This document shows positions 26,301 to 33,175 of a DNA stretch of 64,000 nucleotides, piece after piece (the first letter of the stretch is position 1; the number at the start of each line of letters is the position of its first letter). The translations under genes and the position numbers were made by a program. Origin of the DNA: Desulfovibrio sp. (GTDB lineage Bacteria > Desulfobacterota > Desulfovibrionia > Desulfovibrionales > Desulfovibrionaceae); NCBI RefSeq assembly GCF_019422935.1, contig NZ_JAHZCJ010000001.1, positions 594,127 to 658,126 on the forward strand. The letters are read 5' to 3'. The notes under the pieces were generated by a model. The model saw only the letters and a program-made list of their open reading frames with translations. It was not told the origin of the DNA and made no database searches.

Positions 26301-28851
26301 CTTTTACCCCTCGCGCCCCGGCTCCGCTGTCGGCCAAAAGTCCTGCATCGCCACTTCGCGTGCCGTCGGCCACGCTTCGGCCTCGCTCATTCCCTTTTCG
26401 ATCAGCTTCTGCGCCGTCTCGTCCCGCGTGCTTTCCACGTTCGATACCTGTTCCTGAATGAAGTCCGAGAGCGCCTTCGGCCCGTCGTCCGTCAGCCATT
26501 CCTTTAGCTGGTTCGGCGTGTACTTCTTCATGTGATCCAATAACTTGGTTTCCAGAGGCTTCGTCAGGGTTGCGTATACCTGATTCAGCTTTTCCTTCAT
26601 TTCTGCTCGTTCTTCCTTCGTTTGCTTCGGCATGTTCGTCCTCGTTGGCATGGCTGGATTCTACCACGCCGGGCTGATCTTCGGAAGTCGTAGTGGTCTG
26701 CGAAAGCTGGCGCACGCGCTCCAACAACTTGGAGTTTGGAAGTTTGCGGGCTTCAGCTTGCACTTCTTTAGGAAGCTGGCGAATAAGTTCGAGCCTACTT
26801 GGCTTTTTGTTTTCAGCGCTGCCGGTGGAGCCAGAAAGCGTTTTTACCTCGTCATTGGTTAGGTATTCACTCTTTCCGTTCTTATACAGCGCCTCAGGAG
26901 CATCAAACGATATTCCGTGGTCGGGTATAATACCAACGCTCTGCGAAATACGCATGCCGCCATCAACATACGAGCGAACACCGTTCCTGTCTTCGCTCAC
27001 TTCCTGTCCTCGACTGTTCTTTCCAATGGCACGCCAATTGTTGCCATTTTGAGGTGCTGGTGCACTCGCTGGCCCCTGTTCGGGCTGTATTGCTCGCACT
27101 GGATCCTGTATCGTTGGAGTCGGTGCTGGTTGAGCAGGCGCAGCGGTCAACCCCTGCACGATAGCGGGCAAGGCCTGCGGCTTTTGCGGGGCCATGGCCT
27201 CCTGTGGAACAGCCTGCGGCGCGGGCATGCCAAGGGAATTAGCTGCGGCCGTTGTGTCCGAGCGGGGAGCGGCTTGGGTGTTGCTGATCTGCGCTGAGGT
27301 TGGCATTGCCTGGGGCTGAACTGGCGCGCTCTGCTGCGGCATGATGCCCAAGCCCTGCATCATCTGCGGCTCAGACTTCGGCCCGTAGGCAAGCTGCGAG
27401 CGCCCGCCCGCCCACTGTCCAATTCCGGCAGATTGGGAAGTTTGTTCAGGGAGGGCAGGGCGAGGCGTATACGGGGTTGCAATGGGCTGACCTGCATAGT
27501 CAGTTGGCGGGGCAATAGGCGCGCGCCCGGTTTCTTCAGTGCCCATGGCCATAGCCGCATTGCCCTGTGGGAGCGAAAGCAGGTCGACGTTTTCGCCCTG
27601 GTCAAGCGCAAGCTGAGCGGGTGAACGCGCCTGACGCTGCCCGTATTCGATAAGGGCTGCTTCATCGTCCTGCTGCCGTTCACGTTCTTCAAAGGCACGC
27701 ACAAAGGCCTCAGTGTCGGCATGATCTGCGTCACTGACAAAAGGCTTTGGCTGCTGGCCAGCTACAACGCCTGCGGCAATAGTCCCCCGGCCCGTATCCG
27801 TGCTACCCATGGGTATGGAACCATTGCCCTGCGGCAAGGCCAATATCCCCTGTGCCATTGGCAGAGCGGGTTGGTTCGCCTGTCCTGCCGCACCAGACCC
27901 CTGCGTCTGGTCAGCGTTATTTTCCACCTGCTGCGAACGTGCGCGCAGGCGGTTGGCAAGCATATCTGCGCCTTTCTTGCCGCCAGCCATGAGCGTTGTC
28001 TGCCAGAAAGTAGCGGGGCCGATCTCCTTGAACGCTTCCAACACCCCTGGCGCGCTGTCGCGCAGACCGACATTGGCCTCTTCTTGACCCTGCCCCAACT
28101 GGGTTACTGTTTCTGTGGCAAGTTCCTCGCCGTACAGGCCGCCGACCCTCTTGATGCCCTGGCCCAAGCTTCCCCGCAAAAGGCCTTTCCCCAGCGGCCC
28201 AAGAATCTTTGCCATGAAAAGATTGCTCAGTGCTTCTGGGCCAGCTTCCCACGCACCATAGCGGGTTGCTTCGCCGTCAAACTCTGTGGCGATTTTGTCC
28301 CACTCGTCCTGTGTTGGCAGGCGGCCCAGAACCTTTTCTGTTTCACCAAGCATTTGCTGCAAGAACTGCTGCTTGGTTGCCCTGTAAGCCATAGCTCCAG
28401 AAGCGGCCATGCCTGCTGCGCCAGCGGCAACCGGCCCGGCAGGCGAGGCCAGGGCCGCAGCGCCGAGACTCGCCCCCATGGTCCCAAGGGAATAGCCCAT
28501 GGAATTCATGGCATCTGTCACGCCTTCAAAGGCTTTTCCCTCATATTTCTTACCGTAGTTTGCGCGTTCCTGCTCGCGTGCCTGGCGCTCACGAATAGCG
28601 TCTGTGTCGGAAACATCCACATCGCCGCCATGGTAGGCATCCCTGAGCGTATCAGCCATCTGGCCAGGCAGCATGGTCACACCTTCGGCAATGGCCTGCG
28701 CGGAACTGCCGACCTTGCTCAAAAAGCCGGGTTCTTCTTGCTGAGGCTGTTCCTGCTGGCCGCCGAATTGAGAGAAGTCTACATTATCAAAATTAAGCAG
28801 GTAGTCCCCGGTATTCGTATTAGTGGGCCTTGGTGCTGATTTCTTTGGCAT
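17377..28851 (-). CDS. Giant DarB-like virion protein: DNA methylase, SNF2 helicase, peptidase-like and MuF-C-like domains
   Basis: A 3824-residue protein (a GTG 15 codons upstream is less likely than ATG 28851). In order: an Ala/Gly-rich membrane-active stretch (about 110-180); a long Gln/Pro linker; an N6-adenine methylase region with LEPSMGVGNFIG (about 970) and SNVPFGDY (about 1035); an SF2/SNF2 helicase with AVGAGKT (about 1643), DEAH (about 1812), ATGTPISN and REGRILRQGN (about 2178); a peptidase-like segment with HEQIVHHGLRG (about 2570); a region in the style of the MuF C-terminal domain (about 2745-2915); and a long C-terminal part like the PLxRFG-type phage proteins. P1 DarB, also methylase plus helicase, is packaged and protects injected DNA. 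This one closes the virion operon and likely enters the cell with the DNA. Ejection is inferred. Confidence 0.85.
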   Translation of the reverse strand: MPKKSAPRPTNTNTGDYLLNFDNVDFSQFGGQQEQPQQEEPGFLSKVGSSAQAIAEGVTMLPGQMADTLRDAYHGGDVDVSDTDAIRERQAREQERANYGKKYEGKAFEGVTDAMNSMGYSLGTMGASLGAAALASPAGPVAAGAAGMAASGAMAYRATKQQFLQQMLGETEKVLGRLPTQDEWDKIATEFDGEATRYGAWEAGPEALSNLFMAKILGPLGKGLLRGSLGQGIKRVGGLYGEELATETVTQLGQGQEEANVGLRDSAPGVLEAFKEIGPATFWQTTLMAGGKKGADMLANRLRARSQQVENNADQTQGSGAAGQANQPALPMAQGILALPQGNGSIPMGSTDTGRGTIAAGVVAGQQPKPFVSDADHADTEAFVRAFEERERQQDDEAALIEYGQRQARSPAQLALDQGENVDLLSLPQGNAAMAMGTEETGRAPIAPPTDYAGQPIATPYTPRPALPEQTSQSAGIGQWAGGRSQLAYGPKSEPQMMQGLGIMPQQSAPVQPQAMPTSAQISNTQAAPRSDTTAAANSLGMPAPQAVPQEAMAPQKPQALPAIVQGLTAAPAQPAPTPTIQDPVRAIQPEQGPASAPAPQNGNNWRAIGKNSRGQEVSEDRNGVRSYVDGGMRISQSVGIIPDHGISFDAPEALYKNGKSEYLTNDEVKTLSGSTGSAENKKPSRLELIRQLPKEVQAEARKLPNSKLLERVRQLSQTTTTSEDQPGVVESSHANEDEHAEANEGRTSRNEGKAESGIRNPDEASGNQVIGSHEEVHAEPAKGMADGRRAEGALGLHSGTGIERGKHAGRDGAEADRKGNERGRSVADGTRSGDAGLLADSGAGARGVKDYRISPDDHIGEGGKVAKFNDNLSAIRTLKEIEQSGRPATEDEQKTLARYIGWGGMPEMFAEGGKADPALTRRRAELRELLSPKEFEESRRSTTNAHYTSPQIITAMWDAIKRMSFKGGKVLEPSMGVGNFIGLMPDDVYKKSHVTGIELDGITARIAKQLYPKQTILSQGFETAKLRDGNFDLAISNVPFGDYKLHDTRYAKHNLFIHDYFITRALDLVRPGGVVAFITTSGSLNSGRSMNMRQLAADKARLLGAIRLPGTSFSKNALTDVTTDILFLQRLGEGETNTSPAWKDVVDTDVVSEKTGKHLRNNEYYSAHPEMMLGQLADDKLYPGRTALKDDGRDMPAALGGALKKLPEGVFSSEGLRHEDQKATANVQMQDAKEGQLLLDGKGSIVQVSDGELKPYAADGKKAARIAGMIGVRDALRSNLRAQMNGNEDSIAHSRKALNDAYDSFVRQHGFLNDNANRLAMSEDPDFPLLQALENNYTKGKNGAQSTAEKADIFARRTIAEPKIIEHAETPQDALHAQLADIGHVDIPGIAKMTGLSEQAVIDDLHGTIFQNPKGNQWETADDYLSGNVRKKLAEAKRAAEKDEKFKENVNALEAVQPQDVPPHDIRVDLGAGWVPSTRVEEFAAKILGITSSDVSARYSKELAQWSLNVKKSGLSNEYGTPERSALELLNDSLNLKQTKILIDTSDGVIVNKEATIAAREAQRKLREEFSRWILEDEKRAAELARIYNDTYNAMRLYEADGSHLVLPGIADTIEGKPFALRPHQKSAVWRIIQKGNTLVAHAVGAGKTYEMIAAGMEMKRLGMINKPLYVVPNHMLEQWSREFLQAYPAANILVASKADLQKDKRRKFVSRIATGNWDAVVMTHSSYGRIPISVERKEKHIRDQIEQYESALRAENEEKKAGRGRSENRLVKQLEKQKMRLEEKLRTLLEDGKNAKDNQVNFEELGVDFMFVDEAHNFKNLSYVTRMQRIAGLPNSHSQRAEDMLLKTQYLDELHPGRSLVFATGTPISNTVAEMYTMTRYVAPHLLRESGLEMFDSWARQFGRTVTGMEISPDGRNFRENTRFSRFTNVPELLTMFRSFADVKTKEDLDLPLPDLKGGKPEVVSVKPSESLTNYVDELVARAEKIRGGSVDPRKDNMLKVTSEGRLAALDMRLIDDTLPADPNGKVARATDNIYDIWKSTSKDRLAQMVFCDLSVPSKQRAKGPKEAENQDQDGEAAKPEASPDDLLAAASRGSFSVYDEIKNNLVDMGVPADEIAFIHDFNGDKAKAQLFKNVRAGKVRVLLGSTAKMGEGTNVQERLVALHHLDAPWKPSAVEQREGRILRQGNKNSEVQIFTYVTENSFDAYMWQLLESKARFVSTSMRNGVTERDMDDISVTELTAAEAKAAATGDKRILEKVGLDNTISRLSVLKREFDRNQWAKGREVAEAKSRLTALTSALAAEKKDSALAATLTGKNFALTLRGKRYTKATDAAAAIVGIVSDKSIPSGAVIGKAGGFDITMWRKATGYGFSLSGESSFSTGDTTSSEGAVTRIVKGASPENSASRIAATEEAIAKTNRRLDGATKWLTNNKSFDRQEELDAAITRSQELDDELGLSASKDASVISNEADSDNDLMASKVNPGEYLPSVDGKKGMRLEDVQAVADKIGKVTKNAAASRVVQGFDELPYSIRERYSDAKNSVEGVFDPRSGVVWMVADNLSDPRRAAEVWAHEQIVHHGLRGLLPADVRKRVLNQLWLGTGGMKNAMVKDIASRYGLSPTSRLQDRQTVMEEVIAALAEKRGQGLLERAEGNLWRRVVAALGRAWNSIVRAVSGREGSMKLNNIDAMLSALGRHVIDGQTSAVRKDVDDLAYASKSDPGEQIQNDIDAWNSQLDGIASGETNPRAILTVGHTPDVLRKLGAPALNMTMTQAVLKKIGTDGKHGLPDDLVRRLPALLAEPVMVFRSATQADSLVSLVESVHEGMPVLAAIHLDVQRGTISINEVSSVYGKSNGGLGWVKNEIQAGRRLYADKTKIPAWLREIQEVGGSRRMSGLQLPGAFVLPSDPRGIKILTEKDVVKSAVSADTKPLASLSVQDILNLGGASATKIADAPEIHHMFRKDDLSLVQSVFNLPHWIAKKAPAFAKIYERQLQRLDERSSALKQSLESVPSIFGKDRLKPADMDSLKKLLWENEGRDAWQIDSSGVDKFVTKETLANGRELISVNPEFYREYKKWLGGLEGTKAAKDAMLEIRKSLDEDLVRAHNRMAGMSEMSDDAIREFRQSIGHVPNYFPHHRYGNYFIQAKVGKDVVFRQHFDAANETLAKRKAAQIAAEQKKNYPDAAWMDGKNDRLPDDILGAPIDSEAMEQIIRAATSKIADKERAAEINELLTSGVADVLKARGWGAHGIQRKGVPGFEREDITRVLYDYKSGLNGWLTKMEAAKDFSEALSGIDARRTPNLWKYTAQYVKDMLRNSDRVDRITGNIKSVAFAWYLGGSIKTAFVNATQNLVVGVPRLQMDVTGGGRLWLDGAQKAIIDRVTGSKGKGLSDEEAKLVHELYGESVITDAFMEEVRGHLQGFTGATLWNKFTKVLGLPMSEVERFNRASLALAAFRAARSGKLKQQAKEKYGVRGEQANYDQAKEFATDVVRDAHFVYGKSNLPEFMRSNTAGRSMASLYTFRTFTHNMIAMWSWALGTQGKEGAAFVAKSLGATMALGGVTALPFYATIMALCQAATGDDDDWTEKLRSWLPNNNLLRDAVCYGTPAMAGVNIGGSLKMETPITNGLAKGKTPKDVLTQSIGDIIGIPYDLLIEKPSKMIEAHSKGNTWRMIEEAMPVAFKSGMQAWRLYTQGQTTMSGRPINDPGTHGARKLSSSEAIGKMLGFQPVSSTKSYDAYAASQHSKQVRDDKLDELTALALKTFDTGDPAGRKEMLKELKDWNTRMQEERKPSMLIAPKDVIRRVKARRRENRPTPKNLREKARLQEAWN

Positions 28852-28865
28852 GGTATTGCTCGATG

Positions 28866-30380
28866 TTATTGCTGGCCCAATCCTGGGACTTGCCACTTTT
28901 GTAAGCGGATGTTGTCAGGAACCCTGATTTGAGCACTCTGTGGGATTCCATCATTGAGGCCGATTCCGCGAAGTTCTTGCCCTTGTATTGCTCCAGCAAT
29001 TCTTTCGCGCGTTTTGGGGCTCGGCTGATCAGATTGAGTATGGGAGGGCATTTGGGGATCAGACGGAGGATTCTTTGCAGAGTTTGGTTGCTTGGAATTC
29101 CCAGGAGTTACCCCAGAGATTCGTTGTGTGAGCATGGATTCTGTGGCCCTCTCAGCCTGCCCTCTGGTGGCACCCATTTCCATGGCGCGCTTCACATTCC
29201 CGTCATAAGCGGCAACAGCTTGGAGTGGTGATAAGCCCGTGCCGCGCACAAACTGTTCAAGGAACGCGGCCTTACCATGATCGACAACCTTCTCACCCAT
29301 TTCGTTTTCTGACGTGGCGTATTTCTGTAGGATGCTGATGTCGCCCTGAGAAAGGGTGTACCCACCGTTTGCACCTGTTGCCCGGTTCCCAGCCCCTTTT
29401 CCCTTTTGCTGCCCAAATGGGGAGTATCCGGCACGCATAGCGCCTTCATAGCCATCAAATGCCCCCACCTGCTTGCCGTCCTTCCCAAACACAATAAGCT
29501 GTGGCCCAGCGCTGTAGTCGTTAAGCGGATTCTGTATGATGCCGAGGCCTGTTGGTTTACCCTCTGCATTGTAGAGGGGAATCTGCTTCTTTGGGTCAAT
29601 CCTGTTTTCAGCGTTTCCCATTTGGGTCATCCAATAGGACTTTACGGCAGCTTTGTTGAACGCCAGGTTTACAGGAACGGTTTTACCATCGACTCCGCGT
29701 AGCATTGACTGCTCGCCACGCAGCACATTGTCGACTTCACCCATAGCTTCTTGGGGGGTCATCATCTTGCCGGTATCTGTCCAGCCCCCCTTTTCATCGG
29801 AACGGAACAGAACCTTGAAGTTGCCGTCATCTGAGGGCTCAAGCTTGTAGGGCAGGGGAGAGTTGGTTGAAAGCTGCTGCATCATCGGCATAAATTTTTG
29901 CATGTCTCCCGAACCATATGCCTGCCGAACGCCAGTGGCCTGCACGCGCCAATCCTGGTACATCTTGTCGGCAGCGGCATCCATGTTCTGCATCATTTCG
30001 ACTCGGCCTTTTTCGTTATTGGCTCTGTCGATCATCAGCTGACCAAACGCCTTGGAGTGCCAATAGTCTTGCATATTGGGGTTGCTTTGTATGGCGTCTA
30101 TGCCGCCTTCACTGTAGGCCTTGTCAACGTTATCGTAGGCATCCTTGAGTTTGTACTTATCGTACATCTCCCACGCCCCGTCTGCTGCTTTTACAAGCCC
30201 GTCCAGGCCTCGCCCAACATAAGAGACGGCGGCGGCCCCCTTGTAGAGATCGTCCCAGATGCTACTGTCTTTTTCTGCTTTCACTCCTCCTTGCTTTGTC
30301 TGTGCAGCGGCGGCTTGTGTCGCACTGCTCATTGAGGATTGAGCCAACTCAGCAGCATTGTTTGGTTTATAAAGAGGCAT
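28866..30380 (-). CDS. Internal virion (ejection-type) protein
   Basis: A 504-residue protein, mostly helical, rich in Gln, Ala and Met, with no enzyme motif visible. Central region: MQDYWHSKAFGQLMIDRANN; C-terminal third Pro/Ser-rich. Its N terminus MPLYKPNNAAELAQ matches that of the next upstream gene (MPLYRPENPYAMGQ), suggesting a shared virion-incorporation tag. GGAGATCACC precedes the ATG. Its position between the Gly/Ala-rich protein and the giant DarB-like protein fits a podovirus internal core or ejection protein. The assignment rests on position and composition. Confidence 0.65.
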   Translation of the reverse strand: MPLYKPNNAAELAQSSMSSATQAAAAQTKQGGVKAEKDSSIWDDLYKGAAAVSYVGRGLDGLVKAADGAWEMYDKYKLKDAYDNVDKAYSEGGIDAIQSNPNMQDYWHSKAFGQLMIDRANNEKGRVEMMQNMDAAADKMYQDWRVQATGVRQAYGSGDMQKFMPMMQQLSTNSPLPYKLEPSDDGNFKVLFRSDEKGGWTDTGKMMTPQEAMGEVDNVLRGEQSMLRGVDGKTVPVNLAFNKAAVKSYWMTQMGNAENRIDPKKQIPLYNAEGKPTGLGIIQNPLNDYSAGPQLIVFGKDGKQVGAFDGYEGAMRAGYSPFGQQKGKGAGNRATGANGGYTLSQGDISILQKYATSENEMGEKVVDHGKAAFLEQFVRGTGLSPLQAVAAYDGNVKRAMEMGATRGQAERATESMLTQRISGVTPGNSKQPNSAKNPPSDPQMPSHTQSDQPSPKTRERIAGAIQGQELRGIGLNDGIPQSAQIRVPDNIRLQKWQVPGLGQQ

Positions 30381-30389
30381 GGTGATCTC

Positions 30390-31346
30390 CTACAGAAAGA
30401 AAGAGGCAACGATGCCTACACCGGCACCAATTGCAGTTCCGAGGCCAGGGACAACAGAACCAGCCGTTGCGCCAGCAGCAGCACCCGCAGCGGCGCCACC
30501 TGCTGCGCCCGCTCCAGCGCCTGCGGCTGTTCCTGCGGCTGCACCTCCAACTGCACCAGCGGCAGCGCCTGCCCCGGCTCCTGCGGCAGTCGTAGCTGCG
30601 GAAGTTGCAGCCGCAGTTGTCGCAGTCCCCAACGCAGTACCCGCAGCAGAGCCAAGACCACTGCTAACCGCAGACCCCGCGAGGCCGCCGAGATAGCTGC
30701 CGCCGAGGCTGCCAGCAATGCCGCCAATTTTCCCACCAGTGTCACCACCGATGGCCTTCCCGATTTCACGGCCAGCAAGCCCACCGCCAACACCGCCAAC
30801 AAGCGATCCAGCCGTTGAGGCAAACGGATATGAAGCAGAAGCGCTTGTCCCAGCGGCACCAGAAGAACCGGTTGCCGTTGTGGAACCAGCAGCAGGAGTG
30901 CCCGCAATGCCCTGCATTGCCTGCTGTGATCCTGCGGTTATGCCTTCCTGCGCCGTTGCCCCAGTTGCTGCTGATGTTGCATCCGTGGCCGCTGCATGTG
31001 CTCCTGTCTGAAGCTGCACGCTGGGTGCGGCCATATCTGCGGCTTGCTGTGCTTGAACCGCCCCTCCTGCTGGCGCCGCGCCAGAGCCAGCCTGTGCGGC
31101 CTGGTCTGCGGCGCTGGGCGAACCAAGGCCCTTTAGAAAGTCATAGCCTTTGTTGCCGTATTTCCACATTTGTTCACCAGCGCCAGCAACCGTGAGCCCA
31201 CCCATTGCCAGGCTTCCAGGGGATGTTGGCGCCGTCTCGACTTCAGTGCGTGGGCCTTCTTTGGTCTGCTGGCTCATGGTTCCACTTGCCTGTCCCATGG
31301 CCTTTTGGCCCATCGCATAAGGATTTTCAGGTCTATATAAAGGCAT
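30390..31346 (-). CDS. Glycine/alanine-rich membrane-active internal virion protein
   Basis: A 318-residue protein. After MPLYRPENPYAMGQKAMGQ, the C-terminal half is a long run of GxxxG/GxxxA glycine-zipper repeats (for example GGKIGGIAGSLGGSYLGGLA, later GAAAGTAAGAGAGAAGGAAA), ending in SVVPGLGTAIGAGVGIVASF. Such zippers insert in membranes; several podoviruses use similar proteins to form a DNA channel through the envelope after tail docking. It sits in the internal-protein cluster. Low-complexity composition prevents a family call. Confidence 0.6.
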   Translation of the reverse strand: MPLYRPENPYAMGQKAMGQASGTMSQQTKEGPRTEVETAPTSPGSLAMGGLTVAGAGEQMWKYGNKGYDFLKGLGSPSAADQAAQAGSGAAPAGGAVQAQQAADMAAPSVQLQTGAHAAATDATSAATGATAQEGITAGSQQAMQGIAGTPAAGSTTATGSSGAAGTSASASYPFASTAGSLVGGVGGGLAGREIGKAIGGDTGGKIGGIAGSLGGSYLGGLAGSAVSSGLGSAAGTALGTATTAAATSAATTAAGAGAGAAAGAVGGAAAGTAAGAGAGAAGGAAAGAAAGATAGSVVPGLGTAIGAGVGIVASFFL

Positions 31347-31362
31347 AGTTGATCCTCACGGA

Positions 31363-32028
31363 TTAGCTTTTCAGCAGGTTAATGCCCTGCAACACGCCGC
31401 CTGTGGCATTGTAGGACGCTGCGTTTTTCAAGCGGTCATAGTTTTCTTGTTCTGCGCCAACCCTGGCTTGCGTCCGCGCACCAGCAAGCTGTGCGGCCTG
31501 CGTGGTTTGCTGTGCAGCAGCAATGCCCTGATACCTGCCCGAATTGGGGTTTACCCCGAGCCTGGCCTGCGCTCTGTTGCTGGCCGCTGTGGTGTCCTTC
31601 CATGCGTTTGCCGCATCCGCAGTTGCCAGAGCCATGCGTTCATTAACGTCAACGCCCGTTGTGGATGCCGCCAAAAACTTCTGGGCGGCTGCCGTCTGCT
31701 GGGGCAAAAGCTGATTGGCTGAGGTAAGCGCCTGCTTGTAGAGGTTGGTTTCAAGTGGGAGCGTTTCTAGATTGGCCTGAGCTTGGGCAATTTCATACGG
31801 CTTTGTGTATGTCTTCCACATGTCGTAATAATCGCGCGCCCAGCTTTGCTGTTCTTCGGATAGGGCGGCCATGCGGGAGTTGTACGCATAGTCCACAGTG
31901 TTGGTTGTGGAACTGCCGCCACCACTGCCACCACCGCACTGAGAAACCCATCCGTCATACTCGATGAATTCCTCGTGCATGACGGCCATGGTTTCCATGT
32001 TGATTTCTACTCTGGTGTATATCTTCAT
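31363..32028 (-). CDS. Probable internal virion protein
   Basis: A 221-residue protein starting MKIYTRVEINMETMAVMHEE, followed by a CGGGSGGGSSTTNT linker and a helical Ala/Gln-rich body (NLYKQALTSANQLLPQQTAA). This N-terminal sheet, glycine-rich hinge and helical body are familiar from small internal or ejection proteins of podoviruses and from tail-proximal proteins of unknown function. Spaced 16 bases from the next gene in the virion operon. The function is inferred from place and shape. Confidence 0.6.
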   Translation of the reverse strand: MKIYTRVEINMETMAVMHEEFIEYDGWVSQCGGGSGGGSSTTNTVDYAYNSRMAALSEEQQSWARDYYDMWKTYTKPYEIAQAQANLETLPLETNLYKQALTSANQLLPQQTAAAQKFLAASTTGVDVNERMALATADAANAWKDTTAASNRAQARLGVNPNSGRYQGIAAAQQTTQAAQLAGARTQARVGAEQENYDRLKNAASYNATGGVLQGINLLKS

Positions 32029-32031
32029 GAA

Positions 32032-32568
32032 TTATGCCTCTGCGCCAATGATTTCTCGCGTGGCAACTGTGAGCACAGCGTCAATGCTTTCGCCGCTCTC
32101 TGCGTCGAATAAGGCTTTTGGAATCACGCCTATTTTTGAAGCGCCACATGCAACGGCGCCTCTCCAAGCAAGTGGGTTGTTTATGGGCGTCAGCCCCATT
32201 ACGCAGTCAAACAGGAAGCCCATTCCGTCACTGTATGAAAGAAGTTGCCTGTAAACCTGCTTTCCAAAATGGCGCGCGCGGCCCCAAGCTTCCTTGAAGA
32301 ACACCACATGGCCGATGCAGGATTTTGCTGCGAATGCGTCATACCAGGCGAAGCCAATGAGCCTTTTTCCGTCCATAAGCAGATAGGGAAGGGTGCCGTT
32401 TCTGAGGACTAGAGACACAAAGGCATCAACGCTCCTGTTGTGTATCCCGTAAAGAGTTGATTTAAGAAGATTTTCGTCTTCCATTCGCATGTACACACAA
32501 CGAACTACAAGCTCGTTTCGGCTGTCGAGATAGTTAATGTACTGCATGAAGAAATCATCACTGCTCAT
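32032..32568 (-). CDS. GNAT-like acetyltransferase-fold phage protein
   Basis: A 178-residue protein (MSSDDFFMQYINYLDSRNEL). The core segment LMDGKRLIGFAWYDAFAAKSCI, then GHVVFFKEAWGRARHFGKQV and LGLTP-like GLTPINNPLAWRGAVACGAS, is the pattern of DUF2824/GNAT-fold proteins found next to tail genes in podoviruses. The start overlaps the end of the fibre-like gene (ATGAGCAGTGA); an upstream in-frame ATG lies deeper in that gene and is less likely. Virion role unknown; it may modify a fibre or internal protein. Confidence 0.6.
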   Translation of the reverse strand: MSSDDFFMQYINYLDSRNELVVRCVYMRMEDENLLKSTLYGIHNRSVDAFVSLVLRNGTLPYLLMDGKRLIGFAWYDAFAAKSCIGHVVFFKEAWGRARHFGKQVYRQLLSYSDGMGFLFDCVMGLTPINNPLAWRGAVACGASKIGVIPKALFDAESGESIDAVLTVATREIIGAEA

Positions 32569-33175
32569 TGGAATACCCCATTGCCAGCCAGGCAAAATTG
32601 CCAGCGGCTGTGAATTTCCATTCGCCTGTTCCGGTTCCGTCAGCAGCCAAAATTTCTTGAAGCCCTATTGCCCCGAAAGCCCCGGTCACAGCCTGCACAG
32701 TGCTTACAGAAGAAAGAATGACTCCTGGCTGTGAAAGCCATTGCCCATGGATATGAACTTCCTCGCCATCCACTGCCGTTCCCGTGATCATGGTTGGCAA
32801 CACGCCATCGGCAATTTTATCTGCCGTCACGCACTTGCCAGCCATGGAATCAGTCCCGACTGCTCCAGAAGCGATAGCACGGCTGGTAACGGCGCTGGGG
32901 GCGATTTTAGTGTCTGTTACAGCACCATCAGTAATTTTGACTGAAGTGATCGCATTGTCGGCAATGTGCGGGGTGAGCACGGAGCCTTGCCCTATGCTGG
33001 CAGTGGCCGTGCCCGTGGATACCGAGCCGTCAGAAACGCGGACGGCTCTGGACTCGTCCGAACCGCGCACCATGCCGGACAGGCGCAAGACGATAGTTTG
33101 TAACGATTGCAAGTAGTTTGTGAGTGAACGGTCTATGCCGCGTGGTATCGCCGGGAGGCCACGATCAGTTGCCAT
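32558..33175 (-). CDS. Repeat-containing tail fibre/spike protein
   Basis: A 205-residue protein (start MATDRGLPAIPRGIDRSLTN behind GAGGGGG). Its middle is a run of short beta-type repeats, approximately DNAITSVKITDGAVTDTKIA, SAVTSRAIASGAV and GKCVTADKIADGV: the T-x-x-K-I-x-D-G-x-V pattern of phage fibre shafts. The C-terminal end (GLQEILAADGTGTGEWKFTA) looks like a small head domain. It overlaps both neighbours, in keeping with tight virion-operon packing. Confidence 0.65.
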   Translation of the reverse strand: MATDRGLPAIPRGIDRSLTNYLQSLQTIVLRLSGMVRGSDESRAVRVSDGSVSTGTATASIGQGSVLTPHIADNAITSVKITDGAVTDTKIAPSAVTSRAIASGAVGTDSMAGKCVTADKIADGVLPTMITGTAVDGEEVHIHGQWLSQPGVILSSVSTVQAVTGAFGAIGLQEILAADGTGTGEWKFTAAGNFAWLAMGYSNEQ

